Source: Poecilobothrus nobilitatus (taxonomy: Eukaryota > Arthropoda > Insecta > Diptera > Dolichopodidae). From it: a DNA stretch of 64,000 bases. The DNA lies in the NCBI GenBank assembly GCA_947095535.1, contig OX352774.1, positions 170,684,200 through 170,748,199 of the forward strand, in the 5' to 3' direction. Below, in pieces: positions 46,646-58,478 of this stretch. Position 1 is the first letter of the stretch; every line of letters begins with the position of its first letter. Made by a program: the position numbers and the translations under genes. A model generated the notes under the pieces. It was not told where the DNA came from and made no database searches. It saw only the letters and a program-made list of their open reading frames with translations.

Positions 46646-48220
46646 ATGGAAACTAGCAATGATTTGATAGAGATTAGTGAACTGATGGAAACAGAACCCG
46701 CACAACCTAGTATTTCACATTGTATGATAGAACCCGATCCATATGTAGAATGTCTTGATGAATTAATTCCAAAAGCAAGAGCATTGTTTAATTCTGGAAT
46801 AACTAAAAATATTGAATTTAGAATTGAACAATTAAAAAAACTTTTATCATTAGTAGAGGAACTTGAAGATAGTATTATTTCAACGTTAAGAGCTGATTTT
46901 CGTAAACCAATTCAAGAAACAATTATTTATGAAATAGAATATTCAAAAAATTATATAAGAAATATGTTACAAAATGTTAGAAAATGGTCAAAACCAAAAA
47001 AATCTAATAAACCATTTTATAATTATTTCGATAAAATTCTTATACAAAATGAACCATATGGAATAATTTTAATTGTTGGAGCATGGTGTTATCCAATTCA
47101 ATCAATATTAACACCATTAGCTGCTGGTATTGCATCTGGAAATTGTGTATTTGTTGTACCACATAGCATTTCTGAAAGTTCATTTCAATTTTTGAATACA
47201 AATATACCAAAATATTTAAATTGGGAATGTTATGTTGTACTTAATTATCCAATTAAACAAATCAATACAATCATAAAGAAGAAATTTGATTATATATATT
47301 TTACTGGTTTAAATAAAAGTAAGGTGCAATTATATGAAACGGCGTTAACTAGTGGAATACCTTTTACAGTACAATTGTCTGGAAAATGCCCTTGTTTTAT
47401 TGATAATTCTGTGGATATTAGTTTAGCGACAAAACGTATTTGGTTTGCAAAACTTTTTAATTTAGGTCAGTCACACACAGGTCCAGATTATTTATTGTGT
47501 TCTCAAAGAGTTGAAGAGCTTTTTATAAAAGCTACAGCTACATTAATGAGATCATGGACTGGTGAAAATTTTCGTAAAGATAAACATTTATTTATGAGTC
47601 GTCTGATAAATGATGAATTGTTTACAAGACTAATGCAATTAATTGAATCTAAGAGTTTTTTTTATGGAGGACGTTTTAAACAAAAATTTCGTTTTATTGA
47701 ACCAACTGTATTTACAGATGTATCTAAGGGAGATGAATGCTTAAATGAAGAAATTTTAGGACCAATTTTACCCATAATACATGTTGATAATGTTGAAAAA
47801 GCAGTTAAAGTTATAAATGAAAAAGAAATGTCTTTAGTTATATATGTTTTTACAGATTTGGAAGAAACAAAATTGTATTTTAAAACTAATACAAAATCAC
47901 ATGTTTTGTCCATAAATGATACTTTTACTTATCCCAATATTGATATATATTCAGGTACTGGTTATGGTGGAAATTATGTTGGTGATTTTCGAGGTCGTAA
48001 TGATTATGAAACGTTTTCATTAAAAAGAACTATAACAGAAAAGGGTCAAAATTCTCTTTCAGAATTATATTTAAAGGCATTTTATCCACCTTTTAATGGT
48101 AGAAAACTTGTCTTTTTAAAAACAATAATGACAAAAAAACGTTTTTATTTTATACATGTAATAACAGTGATTTTTGCATTTATAACTTATTCATTTAGAG
48201 ATTTTGTATCGCGTACGTAA
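46646..48220 (+). CDS. Class-3 aldehyde dehydrogenase-like protein, predicted pseudoenzyme
   Basis: 524 residues in one uninterrupted exon. The fold is ALDH3 (fatty aldehyde dehydrogenase type): ALFNSGITKNIEFRIEQL (47-64), EPYGIILIVGAW (136-147), FDYIYFTG (214-221), NEEILGPILP (367-376), SINDTF (422-427), and a C-terminal hydrophobic segment (about 500-518) like the ER tail anchor of ALDH3A2. Key residues are replaced: the oxyanion Asn of the usual WNYP is Cys148, the cofactor Lys of the usual KPSE is lost (VVPHS), the general-base Glu of LGGK is Gln243, and the nucleophile Cys of GQTC is His277. It therefore should not oxidise aldehydes. A long intact frame through all this argues for a maintained non-catalytic role. 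The ATG has A at -3 and G at +4. The 45-residue acidic N-terminal extension is unusual for ALDH3. Lack of introns would also fit an old retrocopy. Confidence 0.9.
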   Translation: METSNDLIEISELMETEPAQPSISHCMIEPDPYVECLDELIPKARALFNSGITKNIEFRIEQLKKLLSLVEELEDSIISTLRADFRKPIQETIIYEIEYSKNYIRNMLQNVRKWSKPKKSNKPFYNYFDKILIQNEPYGIILIVGAWCYPIQSILTPLAAGIASGNCVFVVPHSISESSFQFLNTNIPKYLNWECYVVLNYPIKQINTIIKKKFDYIYFTGLNKSKVQLYETALTSGIPFTVQLSGKCPCFIDNSVDISLATKRIWFAKLFNLGQSHTGPDYLLCSQRVEELFIKATATLMRSWTGENFRKDKHLFMSRLINDELFTRLMQLIESKSFFYGGRFKQKFRFIEPTVFTDVSKGDECLNEEILGPILPIIHVDNVEKAVKVINEKEMSLVIYVFTDLEETKLYFKTNTKSHVLSINDTFTYPNIDIYSGTGYGGNYVGDFRGRNDYETFSLKRTITEKGQNSLSELYLKAFYPPFNGRKLVFLKTIMTKKRFYFIHVITVIFAFITYSFRDFVSRT

Positions 48221-48282
48221 ATTAATTTATTATGTATTAAAAAAATGGAAATTATTTATTGTAAAAATATTTTAATTAGAAA

Positions 48283-48288
48283 AATAAA
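48283..48288 (+). terminator. Polyadenylation signal of the ALDH-like gene
   Basis: AATAAA 63 bp after the stop codon, in AT-rich sequence. Confidence 0.55.
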
Positions 48289-48299
48289 TTAAATTAAGT

Positions 48300-51200
48300 A
48301 CTTTAGTTTTAGAAAAATATATATTAGAAAAATATTGTTAATAACATGAGTGTTTGGTCTTGGTCTATAATAAATATCAAAGGTGACAGGACAGACAGAT
48401 TGAGGAAAAATATTGTCACTTCAGCGCTATAATTCAAGTGAGAACCATCCCGAGATTCAAATATTTTAAATCTGAAATGTAAATATATTTTATAAACAAT
48501 AATGTGATTATTAGATATGGAAGTAATGGAATTCAAATTTAACAGTCCAGTCAAATTAAATTTTGAAATTAATTTCGGTTGGCTTTTTGAAATTTACATG
48601 TCAATTTTAAAATTTTTGGATTTGGCATATTCACAAACGATCGCTCCTTTTAAGCTTAGCTAGCGAATAAATTTTACAAATTAGTTTTAAGATGACTTTC
48701 TTTATTTGAATAAGAAATTCTACTCTTCTGAAGACTTAAAAGCTAATTACTCTAACGTCTCTCCTAGCTTTGTTTTTTTTTTTTAAATAAAATGAGGACC
48801 AAATGTAGAGCATCGCTATGAAACATTTAAATTCTGTATGTAAAAATGATGGAAATGAAACATTGACAATATGCAACATTAATACATGCAACAATCAATA
48901 GAGAATATGTAATAAGGAAACCAATACAAAACAAATTGATTCTAACGTATTACACAACTAGAAGTAGAAGGTTGCTCTACTTAAGCTCTCACAGCTCGTT
49001 ACTTTTGGCCAGCCCGTAAATAATTTAAGTTTAAATTAATTCTATTTAAACCTTAATGCCATCAAGTCATCACTCATTACCTTTGATTGACAAATAGAGG
49101 CAGACATTGATAAAAGATTAAATATTTGGATAAAATATTTCTATTAGCAATAAGTACATCTATAATATAATACACAAGATGTTGGCGAGACCTTGCCAAC
49201 ATGTAAAAAAATATATTTTATATCTATAATAAAACACTCACACTGAATGTAAACTAAACTGGCAATGATAATATTTCTGTATATTTATTTAATAATTTAA
49301 AATTTTATTACCAGAGACACAAATCTTTGACTCAAAGTATTATCAAGAGACACACACCGTTCATTAAAAATATAAATAAATTTAGTAAATATTATTACGA
49401 GTGACCAAATTTTCCACGTTTCCACTAGAAGTATTACCAGAGACACAAACCGTTCATTAAAAGTGAGTACAGTCAAAAAAGGAAAAGTACATACTTAAAA
49501 AACACATTTTCAATAAAAATAAATTCAGCAAATTTTTAATTTTTAAATTTGACCGCCACGTCCATTATGAACTGGTCGCAGCGGTAAATTAAAAATAAAT
49601 TATTAATCTTCTGTTGGCGTTTTCAATCTTTGTTTTGAAAAAAAAAAATAAAAATAGGTACTCTTAATAAAATTAAAACGCCTGAAAGTGAAAAAGTGAG
49701 AGTGAGCAAAGTTTATAGTAAACCTGATATTTATAAGAAAAAAATAATAGGCCGATTTTATTCTTGATTTTGTTTTCATTAGTATAAAAGCTGGTAAAAA
49801 GCTTCGTAACAGACTTTAAAGTAGTTTTGTTTATTTAGGTTGAAATTTAGATTTTTAAGCTAAATTTTCGGTAGAACTGGTATAACATAAAATATTCGAA
49901 ATTTTTTTATTAATATAAAATTCGGCAGACTTAAATAATTATATTTCATAACAGAAATCAGAAACTAACTAAATATTATAGAAATGGATATTTTTCTTAA
50001 AAAAAAAAAGAAAAAATAACATAGAAATATCATTTTAGAAGCCTTCTCTCACAATAGATTCATAATTTTGTACTAATTTATTATTAGACCATTAAATTAA
50101 AAAGCTGTCGAAAACGACCCACACAAACAAAAAGGCCCCGAAAATTTATGAAATTACATTATCAGAGACATGAATCTTTTATTAAATATACTAAAGACCT
50201 CTTCCAAAGTACATTTAAATAAAATAAATTCAGCAAATTTTTTTCAAGCAAAAAAAAATAAACCAAAAGACTTGAAAGTACTTTTGGTAATTAAAGTAAT
50301 TTCGCGGCGAAAACAACTTTTTTATCGTTTTTTTTTTTAAACTAAAGAAATAGAGAGTCTGGTAAAATTTTAACAAATATTAAAATTATTTCGATTATTG
50401 GGATTGTTTTAAATGTAACAAAAAAAAAAAAAATGTCGTAGCGGTTTGTGTTTGTTTCAAACAATTTTTGAGATATCGGCACGAACTTTTGCCCTGAATG
50501 TGTTTTTAGCTTGGACCATTTTTTCTCAATGATTAAAAAACTGTCAAAAATTACCGCTACGAAAAAACGGCGAGAAAAAGTTAATAAACTGTACCTAACA
50601 TTTTTAATTGTATGTGTTTAGATTTGTTTTATGTTTTTTTCTATTACAAGTAAGTAAGTGATTTGTACATTTTTTTAATGGTGCTGATGTTAAAATGAAA
50701 TTTTTAAGTAGTTTATTAAGGGAGTCAGTATGATACCGTAAATGTTTTTGAATCTATAGAAATTGTGCAATTGCACAGGGGATTTTCTAGTACTTATATA
50801 TAAATATACATAATTGAAATTCTCTTGGGAAGGTATCATTAACTGCGTTTAATTTATTTAACATAAGTTAAATAAGTTAAAATAATAAAATATTAACATA
50901 AGTTAAATAAATATGCGATATTTGCTCGAATAAATTATGCTAGATTAAGCAAAACACAATGCCATTTTATGCCATATATGAAAAGATTCGTAGTTAAGTA
51001 GTAGTTAAGAAAAAGAATGTTTATGATATATTTATCATATCATATATGTACATATGAATGAATTATATAACCATATTAAACTGCACATATAATTTTTAAG
51101 TCAATTATAATATAAAATAATGCACAAAATATTACACATAAATTAAAAATAAATTCAATATTATTACTTTACATAAAATAAATAAAAAAAATGTTAAAAA

Positions 51201-53240
51201 CAATAAATAAATTTAACAGAAATATAAATTAAAGAATTTTAGAGAGAAGAGTTTTAGTAAGAATTCGAATCTAAAATATTAAAGATCTTGCAAATCTCAT
51301 TTACGCTTGAAAATAAATTCCTATTTTCATATTTTTCAGAATATTTTCAATTATTGCAACTGACTGGCGAGGCGACTGCTGAGTTTTTATTTTTAAATAA
51401 AGCGAAATATTTGATACTAAACTTAAACGCAATTACGTCGAAACAAAATTCGCTCGTATAATTTTCACACAAATTTCTGACTGAAATTTCTTTCTGATTT
51501 TAAGTTCTTTCTCTTTTATTAAACTTTTTAGGAATATAAATTTTTAAGATTTTTTTACAAATATTTTAAATGCTTTTTCTGACGCTATTATGTCAGAAAT
51601 GCATCTGGCATAATTTAAAAAAAAACAGTGTAAAATCAAGATCTATTATGCCAGATTTTGCATTAAAAATGCCAATATCGCAACACTGATTACATATTAT
51701 ATTACAAAATATTATATTACATATAATTTTTTCTCGTATAAAATTTTGATTCTTACCTTGTAGAATTCTTTAAAACTTAAATTTAAAAATTTAAATAAAA
51801 TATTTCTATATTATTCTTGATAATATATATGTATATTATATGTACTACAAATATATAGCTATATTCTATATATATATACTACAAACACAAGTAAAACTTT
51901 ATCTTGTATTTTGGTTTGAAATAACCATTTTTCTTAAAAAATACTGTCATTTGTATGTAAATATGAGATGATAATCAAAATCAAATAAATAAGAAGATAA
52001 TGAAAAATTTAAAAAAAAAAAATTTTTTTTTTGCAAGGTTACTTAAAAATTTCTTTTACAATCTTTTATTTTTGAACCTAGGTGTTTACAAATAATTTAT
52101 CAATCAAAAAAATTATAAAAAAAACTGTTGTATAATTATGTTATAAAAATGTCATTCAAAATTTCTGACACATTGTTGACAGTGTTATAAAATTAGACTG
52201 AAAGTAAAGTATGTATATAAATGAATATAATATATTATGTATGTATACTTGTTATAATTCCACAGATCTTTAAAGTAATAAATATAATTATAAAAAGTAA
52301 ATGGCACAAAATTAAATGTAAGAAGTGTTGATTAGGTATATTTTGATTCATATTTGGGTAGTTTGTGTATTTAAAAAATGTTATATATACTTATATATAT
52401 ATATATATTAGTAACGGAAAATTTTAGATTTCTAACATAAATTTTTTGTTTTTATCTAATAATTAAAAGATAGCAAAAAAATGGTTTTAAACTTAATTTT
52501 TTTTAGTATTTAACGAGTTAGAAATTTTGTAGATTTCATAAAAATAAATTTATAATTAATATTCTACTTAACTTAAATCAAAAATATGAAAACAAAAAAT
52601 CAATTTAATTTTATGAGAAACAAGGAAGAGTGCAGTATAGTAGACTGTGCCAACTCTGGGATAATCGAACATAATATATTATGTTTCGATAAAACTTGAT
52701 CATCTTTTACAAATTTCAGATGTTTTACTTAATTATGTACTAAGATATAAATATTTATGTAAATTTTGGAGTTGTATGACAGCTACTGGAACCTGTTGCC
52801 CCAAATCAACCACTTTTTACGGAAATTATTTCTATAAAACTTGATCATATCTTACAAGATTTCAGATGTTTAGCTTAATTATGTTTCATTATAAGCAAGT
52901 TACCTAAAGCTGCTACTTTAGCACAACTCTAAAATGGAAGTACTTGATTTAATCGACTCAGGATTCGATTCTGATGCGGATACACTTGAGTCTATATCTA
53001 GCTCAGTTCTCGGTTCATATTTTTATACTCTTGAACAGACGTTCACACGGATATAAAAATACAATAATTATTTTCAAATAGCTAATGATGTACTAATCTT
53101 TAGTTAATTAAATTAAAATATATTTTCATTCTCTGACTTGTAAATATTTATTTTACTTTCAAGATTTAAAAGGTTTTTTTCTCCTTTAGTTTCCAATTAG
53201 GTATTAAAAATTTATTCAATTATTTCAATACACAAAAATA
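48300..53240. other. AT-rich intergenic stretch with short dispersed repeats
   Basis: No gene is supported. 'attaccagagacacaaa' recurs at about 49309 and 49430 and as 'attatcagagacatgaa' at 50158, the last two followed further on by 'aaataaattcagcaaatttt'. At 52689 and 52834 a ~50-bp sequence starting 'ataaaacttgatcat' is repeated directly. The minus-strand frame at 48324-48554 has no family features. Confidence 0.55.
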
Positions 53241-53815
53241 ATATATAAATAATAGGTCTGTTTGCGTACTCAAAAACTTTACAAAAAATGTAAAACTTTA
53301 TAAATTTTTAGCCCGAAAACTGTCTGCGTACTTAGAGTGACTAATTCTCTGACTAATTTTTGATCACGTGACACACTTCCCCTATAAAGTTTTTATAAAG
53401 TTTTAGCCAGTAAAATTTTATCGGGCAAAAACTTTATAAATTTTATAAAGTTTTTAAATGTCAAAAAAATGTATTTTAACACAGTGAGTTTCATTCTTAC
53501 GCTGAGTGCAGTTTATGCGTTTTCGTTTATAACACGTATTTATTACAAACAAATAATGGAGTCTTAAAATAAATTTTATTTTAAGTATAGTTCAATTGAA
53601 CGATTTCGTTTACAAGTAATTCAATATGTAAATTTAATATAAAAATTTGAAATAATAATATAATAATGATACTTCATAAGACTGTGACAGTTTGACCTTT
53701 GTAACTTTGTAATATTTGAGTTAACTTTGCTCTCGAAGTGAAAACTTTCGTTTCTTACTCGTCTCAAAATGGCTACTCCAGCCATTTTAAGCATTTACTG
53801 TTGTAAGTGCGTTTC

Positions 53816-53899
53816 GTTTCTTACTCGTTTCAAAATGGCCGGAGTAGCCATTGTTGCTTCAATATGGCTATTCCGGACATTTTGAAACGAGTAAGAAAC
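53816..53899. repeat. 36-bp inverted repeat inside the Harbinger element
   Basis: Arms 53816-53851 and 53864-53899 start 'gtttcttactcgtttcaaaa' and match with two mismatches around a 12-base loop. A third, shorter copy lies at 53748-53790. Confidence 0.85.
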
Positions 53900-54043
53900 A
53901 AAATGCACTTTAGATGTTTAATGTTTTTATAAATAAATTTCACATTCAGTTCAATTGTCGTATTGAGTAGTTGCTTTTTGAAAAATTTAAATTTTTTGTG
54001 GTGATAAAATTCAGAGGTTTAAAATTAAAAAAATAAAGAAAAA

Positions 54044-54245
54044 ATGGATGCTGATCAAAGTAAAATAGTCGATATGCTAACCGAAATACAAGATAGCAGG
54101 CAACGCTTTTTGAATTTCCTTGAAAAAAAAGAGGGATAAAATACGAGAAGCAAGAGAAAAGCAGCGTGCAGAAAAAGAAAAAAAACGAGAAGAAAGGGAC
54201 AACCAGAAAATGGAACTTCTCCGAGAATTAATAAGAAAAAAATAA
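54044..54245 (+). pseudogene. Remnant of Harbinger second protein (coiled-coil C-terminus)
   Basis: ATG at 54044 opens MDADQSKIVDMLTEIQDS and stops at a TAA after FLEKKEG. A one-base shift at that point continues as a highly charged helix, KIREAREKQRAEKEKKREE then MELLRELIRKK, to a stop at 54243. Charged C-terminal helices like this are typical of the Myb/SANT-like DNA-binding partner encoded by PIF/Harbinger elements. The N-terminal Myb-like domain is not found upstream, so it has been deleted or the fragment belongs to a short variant. It converges on the nuclease gene with a 132-bp gap. Confidence 0.6.
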
Positions 54246-54377
54246 ATAACAAAATAAATTTCAAAAATATAAATTTATAAAAAAAATTTTAATAAAAAGT
54301 TAAATATAATAGAAATACAAAAACTTTTAATTTAATTCACTACAAAGTCTATCTCTGATTTCTTTTCGTGTTTCTTC

Positions 54378-55582
54378 TTAAATATCTTCATTTTGTACCT
54401 CGCTTTGAGGTAAAGGCTCCGTTTCTTCAAAATTAAAATCATTTTTATCTGCTAAATTGTGTAATATGCAGCAGGCAACTATAAAATCGCAAAGTTTAGG
54501 AATGCCTCTTAGTTTGAAATAATACAATTGCCTGAATCGTTGCTTCAATATGCCAAATGTGTGCTCAATAATTACTCGACATGTGCTTAATTTTTTATTG
54601 TACTTTTTTTGAGCTCTGCTTAAGTGGCCATTATCTTTATAAGGTGTCATTAAATATTCTGAGCAGGGATACGCTGAATCGTCCAATAAATAATAATCTA
54701 CAAATAATAAAAAACGTTTTAAAAAATGCAAACAATATAATTAAGAACAATTACTTCCACAAAGACTTTTCAGTTTCGGATATATGAATGAATTCTGAAA
54801 CACCCAACTATCGTGGCATGACCCCGGATAACCTACAAATACGGAAATGAACTTCCTATCTTCATTGCAAATACCTTGTAAGCAAAGACTGACTACTCCT
54901 TTCCTGTCAATATAATCGTCTTTCCTTGAAGCTGGTGGATCTATTTTTATGTGAGTTCCGTCAATTGCACCTAAAAAAGTCGTATATTTGTAATATGTAT
55001 GTATATTTTAAAATTAATAATTATATTAGTTTACCTATTACATTTGGAAAACCTTTTTCACGTAAAAAGAAGCCTGAAGTAGTTTTTTTTTTCTTAATTT
55101 GGCCATTTTATAACATTTGGTTCAAGACTACACAGAAACTGGATTACTCTGTCCAAGGCTTTACCTATTGCAAACAGGGACATATCAAACCGATCAGCCA
55201 AATCTCTAAAACTGCAACATTCATGACCAGCAAACCACAAAAATGTTGTACGCTGTTTATCTGCTGGGCCACGTTTATCTACTCGTAATTTTTTAAATTC
55301 ATTCGACATCTCAGATTTGGTACTTAAATCATTGAACAATTCTCTTTTTATACGAAAATGACGAACAAATTCTTCGTCTTTGTACGATGGCACAATTTCT
55401 TCGAAATAATGTGGTACGCACCATCTTTTATTTTTATTAAATGAAAACCCAAATACCAATTCTTCTTGTTGAAAATATAACTCCATTTTCTCTACATCTT
55501 CATCACTGCTAGAACTTGTTTCGATCTCACTACTAATACTTTCTGAATCACTATCAAGCATTTCCATTACTTCTTTTTCCAT
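54378..55582 (-). pseudogene. HARBI1-type transposase nuclease, three exons, one frameshift
   Basis: ATG at 55582 begins MEKEVMEMLDSDSES, an acidic Ser-rich start; then VPHYFEEIV, FRIKRELFNDL and FLWFAGHECCSFRDLADRFDMS, the helical domain before the nuclease. After IKWPN an in-frame TAA and a run of ten A (about 55084-55093) break the frame; one step over, KGFPNVIG resumes. Intron 1 is 54971-55034 (64 bp) and intron 2 is 54698-54754 (57 bp), both GT-AG with matching phase. The exons then supply the whole DDE triad: Asp in AIDGTH, Asp in YYLLDDSAYP, Glu in VIEHTFGILK, plus GYPGSCHDS. The C-terminus is EVQNEDI. Apart from the A-run lesion, which could also be a sequencing error, the gene looks intact. 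Confidence 0.85.
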
Positions 55583-55869
55583 TTTTAATACATAATTTAA
55601 TAATTTATTTAACACAATTGAATTTAAAAAAAAATCTGAAAAAAAAAACTACAACCTTATTGTTGTCAATTGTAATTTCAACTAAACATTATATGTCAAT
55701 TGCAAGTGTGAAGTCTCAATTATAACATTTTTAGTCAGTTTTCTGTCTGCGTACTTTTCCTTACAAATGACAATAAAATCAGAAAAACGTGAAATTTTAC
55801 TCTTTTTTCTCAAAAAAAAAATAGCCAGAGAAATTAGTCAGGAAAGTACGCAGACAGACCTATTAAAAG

Positions 55870-56385
55870 TATATCCATATATTTTCAATATAATATTAAT
55901 TTCTGATAAATAAAATGGTACAATTGGCACTAAAATGTTATCTTTAACTAAGTAACAGAAAAAAAAACTTCATAAAACTTGTTTTTTGCATCATTCCTGG
56001 TCTGTCGTTCGAAAACTTTATTTGAGAAAGATGGTTTTTAAAATTTTATAATAAAAATAAATATAAAACTGATTTTTCATAAAAATAACGACAACTTAAG
56101 AATAAAATGTTTTCTTTTTTCTTATTCAGTAACTTAATTAAAATAAAATAAATAATTTTAATTGAAATAAAGTTAATAGTTAAAGTTAATAAGTTTTAAA
56201 TATGCAGATGTCAGTTTAGAATAAAGTTTTAAAAAGCGAGTTATGACCTTTTTTTTTGCTAACTTTGCTGAAAAATCTCTTAGATCAATTGATGAAACAC
56301 TGTAAGGGTTTTATTTGACAATGACGACATTGAAGGATTGAAATATAGTTCAATGAAAATTTACGTGGATATAGATACTTGACAG
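55870..56385. other. AT-rich stretch, nothing recognised
   Basis: No open frame or repeat match noted. Confidence 0.5.
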
Positions 56386-56388
56386 ACC

Positions 56389-56493
56389 TTCAGGCGTGCC
56401 TGTAAATGTCGTAAGACTGTTACAGGTGGGAATTCTCTCTCGGTGTTTACAACGAATTTCATACGCTCCTACCCACTAGGCCACCTCGGCCCC
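56389..56493 (-). mobile_element. tRNA-derived SINE, 3'-truncated (minus strand)
   Basis: On the minus strand it starts 'ggggccgaggtggcctagtg' and 'ggtaggagcg', then 'gtaaacaccgagagag', a degraded box B, and 'cttacgacatttacaggcac' to 'gcctgaa', where it stops before the tail found in other copies. Confidence 0.75.
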
Positions 56494-56621
56494 AAGTTTG
56501 TTTAAAATAAAAATATTATAATGTTAATCGATTAATATTTCTTATTAACATTTAATTAACATTTTCTTAGCATATTTTTACTTATTTACAAAATAAGTAA
56601 AAGTTTTGGAATTAAAGCTCG

Positions 56622-56785
56622 CGGGCTTTATTGCCTCGGGCGTTCTGTCACTGCACTTCGAATCCCACACACGTCGTAAGAGTTATTCCCCCTTACGACA
56701 TTTACAGCCACGCCTGAAAAGGAAAGGCTGTGTAATTTACTGTTCACATTTATGTGGCAGAGAAATGCACTAAAAACAAAATAAT
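56622..56785 (+). mobile_element. tRNA-derived SINE with LINE-like tail
   Basis: The head is diverged ('cgggctttattgcctcggg'). Box B-like 'cttcgaatccc' lies near 56648, the GTCGTAAG/CTTACGAC pair at about 56674-56700, then 'gcctgaaaaggaaaggctgt', and the tail 'tttatgtggcagagaaatgc' before an A-rich end. It lies only 130 bp from the oppositely oriented copy. Confidence 0.8.
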
Positions 56786-56789
56786 TTAT

Positions 56790-58370
56790 TGTATTTATAT
56801 ACGAAACATTGTTTTAGGTGCTAGTCAATAATATACATATATTTAAATTTAGAGATACTTACCATGACTTTTAAAAAAATAGTTTCTTGTTATTTAATCG
56901 GTTATCAGCTTCATTAAAGTCATGGGTTTATTAAAAAAAAATAAATTAAATAATTAATCAACTATTATAATGGATAAATGGATAAGTGTAAAAGTATAAC
57001 TAATTTTTGGAAAATTCATAACTAAGTACCTATTTAGAAATCACAAGTCTTTAATACATTTATATTTATGTCGATAACAGTTTATTTTATAGGTATAAAA
57101 AATACAAAACAAAACTAAAATTTCAATGAATTATGTAGGTTTTTGTTTTTTAAAGAAAATTTAATAAACCTGAAATTAACAAAAATTTCTGCACTTGAAA
57201 CTATTGTAAATATGACATCACGCATCAGGTAACATAATTTCTATATTTAGAATATCAAAACAACAGCAAAAAAAAAAGCAATAAACCATTACAAATAAAA
57301 TACAAAAAATATTCCCTTACTTATACCTGTTTACACCTTAAACGACAGGCTTTGGTTTTTTTTTTACTCATTTTGTGGAAAAAAAAGTTTACATATATTA
57401 ATAAAATAATGAATAAATTTCTTGAAAAATTAAAAAACAAAAAAAAAATAAAACCAAATTCAATTGATTTTTAAATTTTTTATAAAAAATAATTATAAGT
57501 GTGTAAAAAATAAAATTTATACTAACTAAATGGATGATGAGTAATCTTCTTGGAATTTTTTTTTGTTATTGTTCGTAAAATTAATTAAAAAAAAAAAATA
57601 ACACGTTTTTTTTTTTTATCCCAATAAAGATTAATAACATTCACCAGTCTAAACATATCTACATATATATCTATACAAAAAATTCGTTGGTGATCCAGTG
57701 ATGACTGATCATTAATGGCGTCGAATCATGATTCTTAAGATGAACTTTTTTATTAAATAATATAGGCAAATTAAGAATAAAAAAAAATTAAATTGCATTT
57801 TTTTTATTTGTATTGTTTCTGTCGAAACTATCAGAGTGAAGAAAATTTCAATATTTTGTTTTTTTTTGTTTTTTTTTTAATAAAAACGTGTTGTGAATGA
57901 AAAAAAAGTTTGATTAAAAGTAAAAAAGTAATGACCGAAATAACCAGTTATTGGTACGATTTTATTTTGGTTCACTATTTAGAGTGAATTTTTTTTTAAA
58001 CTTTATTTTTTTTAGTTTTTTGCCTCTAATCAATTTTCATAAAAATTATTACACTATATTTTGGTTTACTTATTCTTCCTTAAATAAATTATTTGCATTA
58101 TTTCTTTGATTTTTTTTTCTTGTAGAAGAAACAAGGAAATTCTTAAATCTCTTAATATATAAGAGCTTTTTTTATTTATTCCATTTTATGTCCTATAGTT
58201 GTAATTATTGGAATCAACTTCCTAAATCTATAGTTTAAATATTCAGAAGTAAGCATAAGGAAAAGGAAAGTTTAAAAAAGTGGAAAGAACAACGAAATAC
58301 GTATTTATAATGAAAACTATAAAAAATTGGTTTCTTTGAATTTTTTCCTAAATTGAGTACATAAGTGAAT
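56790..58370. other. AT-rich stretch, no gene seen
   Basis: Dense poly-A and poly-T runs. A strong minus-strand donor (ATG|GTAAGTATC, complement of about 56856-56867) occurs without a recognised exon. Confidence 0.5.
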
Positions 58371-58372
58371 TA

Positions 58373-58430
58373 GATAACACCATAAAGAAACTAAGTATAT
58401 ACTATGTATATAGTTTCTTTATGATAACAC
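58373..58430. repeat. Small palindromic insertion between 8-bp direct repeats
   Basis: GATAACAC at 58373-58380 and again at 58423-58430 bracket a ~43-bp palindrome with 13-bp perfect arms, 'cataaagaaacta' and 'tagtttctttatg'. Confidence 0.7.
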
Positions 58431-58478
58431 ATTATTTAACATGAACAGAATATAAAACAAGGTAGAATGTAAACCAAC

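Larger units (their letters stand above)
53250..55866 (-). mobile_element. PIF/Harbinger DNA transposon, nearly complete
   Basis: About 2.6 kb bounded by inverted repeats: left TAATAGGTCTGTTTGCGTAC, right (complement) TAATAGGTCTGTCTGCGTAC, one mismatch. 3-bp target duplications cannot be fixed, because the flanking TAA/TTA continues the palindrome. Inside are a HARBI1-type nuclease gene on the minus strand (54378-55582) and, tail to tail on the plus strand, a remnant of the second protein (54044-54245), the normal two-gene Harbinger layout. A 36-bp hairpin lies at 53816-53899. Ends with a single mismatch and few coding lesions suggest fairly recent activity. Confidence 0.85.

Noticed and set aside
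54926..55288. 120-codon plus-strand frame
   Set aside because: Shadow of the minus-strand Harbinger nuclease; the homologous residues read on the other strand.
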